A DNA stretch of 64,000 nt, from NCBI RefSeq assembly GCF_030756675.1, contig NZ_JAVBXD010000008.1, positions 62,001 to 126,000 on the forward strand. The letters run 5' to 3'. The notes below the pieces were generated by a model. It ran no database searches. It worked only from the letters and a program-made list of their open reading frames with translations, and was not told where the DNA came from. The translations under genes were made by a program, and so were the position numbers. Shown piece after piece: positions 56,461 through 62,478 of the stretch. Source of the stretch: Bacillus multifaciens (lineage in GTDB: Bacteria > Bacillota > Bacilli > Bacillales > Bacillaceae_G). Each line of letters opens with the position of its first letter. The stretch's first letter is position 1.

Positions 56461-58278
56461 GTGAAAAAAAGAAGTATTGTGTTTAAGCTATTCTTATTAA
56501 CATCAGCGTTATTTACTGCTACATTTTTACTCTTTTTTGTTGGACAATCACTGTTTTTAGAGAAATTTTATATTAATAAAAAAGTTCATACAGTCCAAAC
56601 TAATTTTGAAAAATTTGTAAACAAGTATGAAAAAAGCAACGGGTCCTTCGAAGAGCTCTCAAAGTTAAAACAAGAGTTTTATGAAAAAACAAGTGCTGAA
56701 CTCGTGCTACTAGATCGAAATGGCATTATAAAAGATGATAAAAATTACCACATAGAAATTGTTGATAAATCCAATAAAACATTTTTTATTCCATTGAATA
56801 ATACGTTTACAATTTCCGAATATTCTTCGTTTATCAATTTAGGATTAAAAATTTCCGATCCAATCCGTGTACAAGGAATCTTAAAAAACGATATGATCAT
56901 TCCTGTTGCGATTACTACTTCTGAAAATAGAACATGGCAAAATGATAATATCATTTCAGATTTAAAACTATTTGGCATTCAACCTACGGATGCCAAAAGA
57001 AACTTATATACAAAAGATTTTAATAATAGCGTAAACACATTTGATGGCACTATAACAAAATTGCACACTCCTTCTACGAACGATATTCGCCTTGCAAATA
57101 AGGATACATTAATGCAGGGTATCCAACATTGGGAGCTTTCTGTCGCATTAGGAAAAACAAATACAAGTGAAATGACAACATATACATTGGGCGGGGAAAA
57201 CGATATTAAAAGTCAAATTTTTGTTAAACCTGTTATCACAAATGGAGAAATAAAAGAATTTGCCTTTGCAATGACATCATTGCAGCCCGTTAATGAGGCA
57301 ATGCTTGTTTTGAAAGATTATTATGTCTATGCATTAATCATTGTCTTTATTGTCATTATTTTATTGTCGTTCTATTACTCAAAAATCATTGCAAACCCAC
57401 TTATTAAAATGAATCGTGTTACAAAAAAAATGGCGAACTTTGATTTCTCTGAAAAACTCCCTATATCAACAGAAGATGAAATCGGAAGTCTATCAAGTAG
57501 CATTAACTCACTTGCTGTAAATTTAAAGGATCGAATTGACAAACTACATGTAGCAAATACAAAGCTACAACAAGACATTGAAAAAGAACGACAACTAGAA
57601 AAAACAAGAAAAGAATTTATCTCTGGTGTATCACATGAATTAAAAACGCCATTAAGTGTAATCCGAAGTTTCGCTGAAGGCATTAAAGATGGTGTAAGTA
57701 AAGACACTACGTATTATACTGACGTTATTTTAGAAGAAACTGATAACATGAACCGCCTGATTGTCGAAATGCTAGAACTTGCAAAACTTGAGTCTGGCAC
57801 ATATAAATTAGAATTAGAAAATTTTTCAATAGGAGAACTCATTCAACAAGTATATACAAAGCTATTATTTAGTATCGAAGAAAAAAAATTACAGGTAGAG
57901 CTTGCATTTGACTCCACTATTTATGTACAAGCAAATCGAAATCGTATTGAACAAGTTGTCGTCAATTTATTAAGCAATGCAATTCGTTATACACCAGCTG
58001 GAGAACAAGTAAAAGTTTCTGTTAGTGAGCATGAAGAAGTAGTAAAAGTTGAAATTGAAAATAACGGTGCACCGATTCCCGAAGAAAGTTTAGATAAAAT
58101 TTGGGATCGCTTCTATCGAATAGATGCATCGCGTAGCCGTCATACAGGTGGAACTGGTCTTGGACTATCCATCGTAAAAAATATCTTAGATTTGCATCAT
58201 GCTAATTATGGCGTCTATAATAAAGAAAATGGCGTTGTCTTTTACTTTCATTTGCCAAAAGTGGAAGTAATCAAATAA
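56461..58278 (+). CDS. Orphan sensor histidine kinase
   Basis: A 605-aa kinase. Helix about 8-30, large extracellular sensor (about 31-285), helix about 288-307, HAMP about 308-362, HisKA with phospho-acceptor His392 (FISGVSHELKTPLSVIRSF), HATPase with VVVNLLSNAIRY and TGGTGLGLSIVKNILDL. The start is GTG behind GAGGTGAAAAA. No response regulator gene lies next to it on either side; the next gene, 107 bases on, is recombinase-like. Sensor domain not recognised; ligand unknown. Confidence 0.9.
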   Translation: MKKRSIVFKLFLLTSALFTATFLLFFVGQSLFLEKFYINKKVHTVQTNFEKFVNKYEKSNGSFEELSKLKQEFYEKTSAELVLLDRNGIIKDDKNYHIEIVDKSNKTFFIPLNNTFTISEYSSFINLGLKISDPIRVQGILKNDMIIPVAITTSENRTWQNDNIISDLKLFGIQPTDAKRNLYTKDFNNSVNTFDGTITKLHTPSTNDIRLANKDTLMQGIQHWELSVALGKTNTSEMTTYTLGGENDIKSQIFVKPVITNGEIKEFAFAMTSLQPVNEAMLVLKDYYVYALIIVFIVIILLSFYYSKIIANPLIKMNRVTKKMANFDFSEKLPISTEDEIGSLSSSINSLAVNLKDRIDKLHVANTKLQQDIEKERQLEKTRKEFISGVSHELKTPLSVIRSFAEGIKDGVSKDTTYYTDVILEETDNMNRLIVEMLELAKLESGTYKLELENFSIGELIQQVYTKLLFSIEEKKLQVELAFDSTIYVQANRNRIEQVVVNLLSNAIRYTPAGEQVKVSVSEHEEVVKVEIENNGAPIPEESLDKIWDRFYRIDASRSRHTGGTGLGLSIVKNILDLHHANYGVYNKENGVVFYFHLPKVEVIK

Positions 58279-58384
58279 TTTGTCCGAATTTCACGAAAAG
58301 TTCACATGAAATTCACACACTTCCTTTACAGTAATAACTAGTTAATCCTTTCCTTAACACATATAAAAGAGGAGAGTGCGTGAA

Positions 58385-58915
58385 ATGAAACAAGTTGGAC
58401 AACCAATTCAAAACGAAAAACAATTAGAAAAAATCAAAGATATACTAATACAATCATCAAAACGTGATGCTTTATTATTCGTATTAGCTGTAAATTCAGG
58501 ATTAAAAGTAAGTGAAATATTACAGTTAAAAGTTGGCGATGTTATCGATGAAAATGAGCATGTTCGTCATTCTATTTTGTTCTATAATGACAAAATGAAA
58601 AAGCATAAATGGTTCGCTGTAAACGAAGAATTACAACATACGATTGAACAATATATGAAAGAACGAAAAGTATGGAAGCGTAATGAACCATTATTAAAAT
58701 CTCAAAAAGGAACAAAATCTATTACGAGACAACATGCTTGGTACATTTTAAACAAGGTGGCAAAAGAAGTTGGTTTAGAAGGGATTAGCTCGCATACACT
58801 TCGCAAAACATGGGGATATTGTGCTTATAAATCTGGCGTAGATATTGCTTTTTTACAACACTTTTTCGATCATAGTACCCCATCAAAAACTTTGAAATAC
58901 ATCGGTATTGCTTAA
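58385..58915 (+). CDS. Tyrosine recombinase catalytic domain, stand-alone
   Basis: A 176-aa protein with only the catalytic half of a phage-integrase-type recombinase; the N-terminal DNA-binding (SAM-like) domain is missing and nothing upstream encodes one. Box II HTLRKTWGYCAYKSGVD keeps His and Arg, FFDHST keeps the second His, and LKYIGIA keeps the Tyr. The first catalytic Arg, normally in a G-L-R-x-S-E motif, is Lys here (SGLKVSEILQL). ATG 58385 after GAGGAG. No attachment site or phage gene is visible nearby. Confidence 0.8.
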   Translation: MKQVGQPIQNEKQLEKIKDILIQSSKRDALLFVLAVNSGLKVSEILQLKVGDVIDENEHVRHSILFYNDKMKKHKWFAVNEELQHTIEQYMKERKVWKRNEPLLKSQKGTKSITRQHAWYILNKVAKEVGLEGISSHTLRKTWGYCAYKSGVDIAFLQHFFDHSTPSKTLKYIGIA

Positions 58916-58938
58916 CTGTACTCACTGTAAAGATTGTA

Positions 58939-58977
58939 AAAGAAGGTAACTATTTTGAAAATAGTTGCCTTCTTTTT
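58939..58977 (+). terminator. Terminator of the recombinase-like gene
   Basis: AAGAAGGTAACTATTTT / AAAATAGTTGCCTTCTT followed by TTTATATA on the plus strand. Confidence 0.8.
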
Positions 58978-59245
58978 ATATACATATAAATTAAAACAGC
59001 CATTAAAAAAACTTTTCTTTTTGGTGTGTAAGAGCATTTGGCCATACATAGAAGCGGTCACCTGCCACATGTGGAATGTAAAACCTAGAGAAAAAGTGAG
59101 TGTAGATTATGTTCAATCCCACATTAAAAGACTGTTAGACCCCCCATCTTAAAATTAAACGAAAAGAAGATAGATGTACAATTGGTGTGAGGTTTCTTCT
59201 GCATAGCAGCAATTTATATGTTAAAAAATAAAATGTATTTTTATA
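58978..59245 (-). repeat. bcr1-like dispersed repeat, copy 6, degraded and interrupted
   Basis: Reverse-orientation blocks: ACATATAAATTAAAACAGCC at one end, GAGCATTTGGCCATACATAG, AAGCGGTCACCTGCCACATG, then about 85 unrelated bases (from near 59115 to 59190, including GACTGTTAGACCCCCCATC), then TTCTGCATAGCAGCAATTTA. The extra bases are missing from all other copies here. A 65-codon open frame across it is not a gene. Confidence 0.65.
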
Positions 59246-59327
59246 CTTTATCTATCACCTTATATATCTTTCTCTTTTCTTGTTTCTCTCCTCTTCTAGT
59301 GATACTCTAATAATAGGGGGGAGAAAT

Positions 59328-59522
59328 ATGCACACATTAACAATTGAATTACCGAAAGAAACATTAGAAAAACTAAATTTATTGCAGCAAGCTTACAAAA
59401 AGAAAACAGGTGCTGTCGTTACTGAAAGTACCCTTATTCAGTCCCTTATTTCAAGAGAATTTATTCAAGAGGTTACACCATTTGATTTACAGCAATACGT
59501 ACAACAAAAAGAACAACAATAG
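59328..59522 (+). CDS. Small ribbon-helix-helix-like protein (64 aa)
   Basis: The protein opens with a beta-strand-like MHTLTIELPKETLEKLNLLQ and continues with two amphipathic helices (QQAYKKKTGAVVTESTLIQS, LISREFIQEV), the outline of an RHH DNA-binding protein or antitoxin-like protein. This is a shape-based guess. ATG 59328 lies behind GGGGGGAGAA. No toxin-like partner is adjacent. The gene has its own 21-bp-stem terminator. Confidence 0.6.
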   Translation: MHTLTIELPKETLEKLNLLQQAYKKKTGAVVTESTLIQSLISREFIQEVTPFDLQQYVQQKEQQ

Positions 59523-59527
59523 GTTTT

Positions 59528-59579
59528 AAATGACAGAAAAACTCTCACCTATCTTAAAGTGAGAGTTTTTCTGTCATTT
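59528..59579. terminator. Terminator after the RHH-like gene (21-bp perfect stem)
   Basis: AAATGACAGAAAAACTCTCAC and its exact complement with a ten-base loop; the inner GTGAGAG is followed by TTTTTCTG, so the core can terminate. Confidence 0.75.
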
Positions 59580-59651
59580 ATAGCAAGTCATCGCAAGCCT
59601 ACACAATCGATTACCAATCTAAATTTTTTTAAATAAAATCTAGAAAAATCA

Positions 59652-59680
59652 TTGACAATGATAATGATAACCATTATCAT
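59652..59680 (+). promoter_or_regulatory. Sigma-A promoter overlapped by a Fur box
   Basis: -35 TTGACA (59652-59657), 17-base spacer, -10 TATCAT (59675-59680). The Fur box GATAATGATAACCATTATC at 59660-59678 matches the 19-bp consensus GATAATGATAATCATTATC at 18 positions and covers the spacer and most of the -10, so Fur-Fe binding must block this promoter. Confidence 0.85.
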
Positions 59681-59686
59681 TTATTA

Positions 59687-59798
59687 TGAAGCCAACAATT
59701 GATGAATCAACCAAACGCTCAGTAACATTGTTACCCCTCTTTTTTCATAAAGAAAAACACTGTACATTCCCCCTGTTTGTACAGTGTTTTTCTTTTTA
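59687..59798 (+). ncRNA. fsrA: Fur-regulated small RNA, probably FsrA
   Basis: A Fur-box promoter points into a short gap between two convergent genes and the transcript would end at a strong terminator about 110 bases later, with no usable reading frame between. The RNA has an unpaired C-rich stretch TTACCCCTCTTTTTT (59731-59745) suited to pairing with Shine-Dalgarno sequences, and a second, TTCCCCCTG, in the terminator loop. This is the layout of FsrA, the iron-sparing sRNA of B. subtilis. Identity with FsrA is inferred from architecture, not from an alignment. Confidence 0.7.
59753..59797. terminator. Terminator of the Fur-regulated sRNA, shared with the DUF72 gene
   Basis: Perfect 14-bp stem AAAAACACTGTACA / TGTACAGTGTTTTT, loop TTCCCCCTGTT, followed by CTTTTTATTTT on the plus strand; also suited to end the convergent DUF72 transcript. 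Confidence 0.9.
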
Positions 59799-59827
59799 TT
59801 TTAACTAGTAATGAATGATATTTCACT

Positions 59828-60673
59828 TCACTCAAATAAATTTAGTTGTTCAGGCTTAGGTTCCCCGTACGTAATGCCAAGCATATCCATGAGTTGTTTC
59901 GCGTTATCTGCTGCATCTCCGCCAGAATTATTATTAAATAGAAGATAAACTTCTTTTGTTTTTGTTTTCAATTCTTCTATCCGTTCTACCCATTCTTTTA
60001 ATTCTTGTTTATTATAGCGATATAAACAGCGAACAGCCCGCCAGTTCTCTCCCTTATCCAGCCATCCGTGCACATTGCGACCATGAAATCGAACTAAAGT
60101 CATTTGTTCCTGTGTTGATTCTAATACAATTGGAATAGACCCTATTCCCGCTTGCGGTTCATCACAAATTGTATGAATCCACCCTTCTTGTTTCATAAAT
60201 TCCATCGTTCGATTGCGAAATTGTGGATAAAACCAAGTCTGATTCCGAAACTCTAATGAACATGGGATATCTGGCATTTTCTCTTTTGTATAACGTAATA
60301 AATCCACATTTTTCTTTTGACAATCAAACCAAGGTGGATACTGGAACAATACCATTTTTAGCTTATTGGCTTTTTGAAGAGGAGCGATTGACTCTTTAAA
60401 TGCGTGAAACATATCATCAATATTTGCAAATGGAATTTCTCCGCGCATATGCCCTGTCATTCCTTGATAAGCCTTTACAATAAATGAAAAGTTTGACGGT
60501 GTTTCTAAAACCCATTTCTCATAATTTCTCACAGGCTGCATAGCATAAAAAGAACTATCTACTTCTACAATTGGAAAATACTCGCTATATGTTTGCAGTT
60601 TATGCTTCATTTCATATGCATCTTTATATAAAGAATCGTGATCTCCCCATCCTGTTAACCCAATAGAAATCAT
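59828..60673 (-). CDS. DUF72 (YecE-like) protein
   Basis: A 281-aa TIM-barrel-like protein of the DUF72 family: MISIGLTGWGDHDSLYKDAY opening, then FPIVEVDSSFYAMQP, FIVKAYQGMTGHMRG, MVLFQYPPWFDC, SLEFRNQTWF and VYLLFNNNSGGDAADNAKQL. Its biochemical activity is not known to me. ATG at 60673 follows GGGGGGGCAG; 63 earlier in-frame codons run through a bcr1-like repeat and are spurious. Two tandem repeats fill its upstream region, so its promoter lies in or beyond them. Confidence 0.88.
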   Translation of the reverse strand: MISIGLTGWGDHDSLYKDAYEMKHKLQTYSEYFPIVEVDSSFYAMQPVRNYEKWVLETPSNFSFIVKAYQGMTGHMRGEIPFANIDDMFHAFKESIAPLQKANKLKMVLFQYPPWFDCQKKNVDLLRYTKEKMPDIPCSLEFRNQTWFYPQFRNRTMEFMKQEGWIHTICDEPQAGIGSIPIVLESTQEQMTLVRFHGRNVHGWLDKGENWRAVRCLYRYNKQELKEWVERIEELKTKTKEVYLLFNNNSGGDAADNAKQLMDMLGITYGEPKPEQLNLFE

Positions 60674-60683
60674 CTGCCCCCCC

Positions 60684-60853
60684 CTATCTCCAATCCATTC
60701 TAATTTTTCGACATATAGATCGCGCTCGCTTTCTCCCTTTGTTTTAAATCTAGCGCGTCGTAGGAAAAATCCCTGACCGTTTTTATGCACGGCCAGATGC
60801 ATTCGCCCACCGATAAAGAATGCTTTTCGGTTTTTTAATTTGGATTTATATAC
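60684..60853 (+). repeat. bcr1-like dispersed repeat, copy 7 (first of a tandem pair)
   Basis: CTATCTCCAATCCATTCTAA, CGACATATAGATCGCGCTCG, GGAAAAATCCCTGACCG, GCACGGCCAGATGCATTCGC, ending TTTTTTAATTTGGATTTATA. The central GCTATGCAG block is shortened to GCG. It begins 11 bases upstream of the DUF72 start codon. Confidence 0.8.
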
Positions 60854-60885
60854 ATCTAACAAACATCTTATAATATATAAATAAC

Positions 60886-61054
60886 ATATAGATCGCGGTT
60901 ATGCATAACATAACATGACCTACTCTCACTTTCTCCTTTGTTTTAAATCTAGCGCACGGCAGGAAAAAGCCCTGACCGCTTTTCTATGCACGGCCAGATA
61001 CACTCGCCCCTCGAAAAAGAAAAGGGGTTTTTATGCCGTTTTTTCGATTTGTAT
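60886..61054 (+). repeat. bcr1-like dispersed repeat, copy 8 (second of a tandem pair)
   Basis: CATATAGATCGCGGTTATGC, TAGCGCACGGCAGGAAAAAG, CCCTGACCGCTTTTCTATGC, ACGGCCAGATACACTCGCCC, ending CGATTTGTATTCACATATA. Same orientation as copy 7, about 30 bases away. The two share TTTTAAATCTAGCGC, absent from other copies, suggesting a local duplication or common recent origin. Confidence 0.8.
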
Positions 61055-61171
61055 TCACATATACAAAAAAAGACCATCTTTACTTTTCTTTACTTCAGCT
61101 TAACGTTAGTTTAATGCTCATTTTGTATAATTCATAATGAAAGAACTTATACGAAACGAGGGTGAATGTTG

Positions 61172-61624
61172 ATGAAAGTATTATCATCTATCCGCTTTTG
61201 GATTCTTCTCATGTCATGTATAACATTATGTCTTGCACTCTTCTTAATTGGAGAATACAGTAAACCGAAAGCAGAATCAAATGACAATACAGTTCCTTAT
61301 CACATTCTATATACAACCCAAAACCACATTCCACTAACACAAACTAAACAAAAAGAAAAAATTGTTCTAAAGGGAATGATGATTACTGATGCTACTTTCT
61401 ATAAACAACTAGAAACAATTGCAAAACAAATCAAAGAAAAATATGCACATGCAAACCTCGACTCTATTGAACTAACAGTCCATAACAAAAGTACTGGCCA
61501 ATACGATGATCTTGCTTTTGAACCAATTGCCAAAGGAAATATTATCATCTCTTATACAACATTAGCTAACACCGAGCGCAATATGCATACAAATATAAAC
61601 ATTCAAATCAACAAGCACTCTTAA
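61172..61624 (+). CDS. Anchored or secreted protein of unknown function (150 aa)
   Basis: One N-terminal hydrophobic segment (about 8-28, FWILLMSCITLCLALFLIGE) is followed by a soluble domain rich in Lys, Asn and Thr with alpha/beta pattern (FYKQLETIAKQIKEKYAHAN, LDSIELTVHNKST). No family recognised. ATG 61172 follows GAGGGTGAATGTT; an ATG two codons earlier overlaps that site. The stop lies within its own terminator stem. Confidence 0.6.
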   Translation: MKVLSSIRFWILLMSCITLCLALFLIGEYSKPKAESNDNTVPYHILYTTQNHIPLTQTKQKEKIVLKGMMITDATFYKQLETIAKQIKEKYAHANLDSIELTVHNKSTGQYDDLAFEPIAKGNIIISYTTLANTERNMHTNINIQINKHS

Positions 61625-61647
61625 TCTAGCAGAGTGCTTGTTTTTTT
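61611..61647 (+). terminator. Terminator overlapping the 3' end of the 150-aa gene
   Basis: ACAAGCACTCT / AGAGTGCTTGT followed by TTTTTTATG; the left arm is coding. Confidence 0.85.
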
Positions 61648-61766
61648 ATGTGTACGCACATTTTTTATAAATTAGTCAAGTATCCTAGGTCTTGTCCTGT
61701 AAAGATGAATATCATATAACGACAAATGATTTAAATAGAAAAAATTCCATTTAGGGGGAACTATGT

Positions 61767-62411
61767 ATGATGTATCCATACAATAATTCGTTTTATTCTC
61801 AAAGCGCGATGAGAAATTTTAAAAACTTAATTGGCACAAATGTAAGTGTTAATTTAGGAGGTCCAGAAAAAGGAGAGGGAACATTATTAAAAGTTCAAAA
61901 TGATTTTTGTATAGTACAAACTGACGATGGTGTTGTTTACTATCCGTTACAACATATTAATGGCTTCGCCGAGCAATATGAAGATGAATCTGAAGAATCA
62001 GATGATAATGAACAAAACAACGAACAAAACAACCAAAATAACCAATATGAAGAACCTATCATTGTAAGCGGAACACGTTTTGGAAGTGTTATTAACCGTC
62101 TAAAAGGGGAAACAGTTCAATTGAATCAAGGTCCGAAAAAAATAGAAGGGACAGTTGTCGGCCGTACTAGAGATCATATTCTTCTAGAAGTTGATGGTCA
62201 GGTTACGTATGTACCATCGTTCCATGTTCAAAGTATGCGTTGGAACTATAATAACAATAATGATGATAACAACAATAATGATAACAATAACAACAACGAA
62301 AATAATAACGATGCTAATAACAACGATGATAATGAAACACGTAACCAAGATTGTAAGAGAAATGAGTGCAAAAGAAAGAAATGTAAACGACGCGAAAAAC
62401 GTTGTGACTAA
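61767..62411 (+). CDS. CotB-like spore coat protein
   Basis: A 214-aa protein with two copies of a small beta-rich domain, at about 19-66 (LIGTNVSVNLGGPEKGEG ... VVYYPLQHINGF) and 109-157 (RLKGETVQLNQGPKKIEG ... VTYVPSFHVQSM), joined by an acidic Gln/Asn linker. Residues 161-190 are nearly pure Asn and Asp, and the tail is Lys/Arg-rich with four evenly spaced Cys (196, 201, 206, 213). The domain repeats resemble CotB of B. subtilis. Charged low-complexity tails and Cys suit a cross-linked outer coat protein. RBS AGGGGGAAC before ATG. Likely made late in the mother cell; inference only. Confidence 0.7.
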   Translation: MMYPYNNSFYSQSAMRNFKNLIGTNVSVNLGGPEKGEGTLLKVQNDFCIVQTDDGVVYYPLQHINGFAEQYEDESEESDDNEQNNEQNNQNNQYEEPIIVSGTRFGSVINRLKGETVQLNQGPKKIEGTVVGRTRDHILLEVDGQVTYVPSFHVQSMRWNYNNNNDDNNNNDNNNNNENNNDANNNDDNETRNQDCKRNECKRKKCKRREKRCD

Positions 62412-62439
62412 AGTAATATCGATCCCCGTGCTAACTATA

Positions 62440-62476
62440 TGTAAATCCCAGATTATTTAATAATCTGGGATTTACT
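62440..62476. terminator. Bidirectional terminator between the coat gene and the PBP gene
   Basis: TAAATCCCAGATTATT / AATAATCTGGGATTTA, perfect 16-bp arms between convergent genes. Confidence 0.75.
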
Positions 62477-62478
62477 CC

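Noticed and set aside
58955-59152. 65-codon plus-strand frame after the recombinase-like gene
   Set aside because: It lies in a terminator and bcr1-like copy 6.
60674-60862. 63-codon N-terminal extension of the DUF72 protein
   Set aside because: It is an accidental open frame through a bcr1-like repeat; the inner ATG at 60673 has a strong ribosome site and matches the family start.
60915-61103. 62-codon plus-strand frame
   Set aside because: It lies entirely in bcr1-like copy 8; repeats of this family give such frames by chance.
62041-62345. Asn/Asp-coding repeats as a microsatellite or CRISPR-like array
   Set aside because: The repeats are irregular AAC/AAT/GAT codons inside a good coding frame with no spacers.
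62191-62460. 89-codon frame inside the coat-like gene
   Set aside because: Met/Ile/Thr-only composition shows it is a frame shadow of the AAC/GAT-rich low-complexity stretch.
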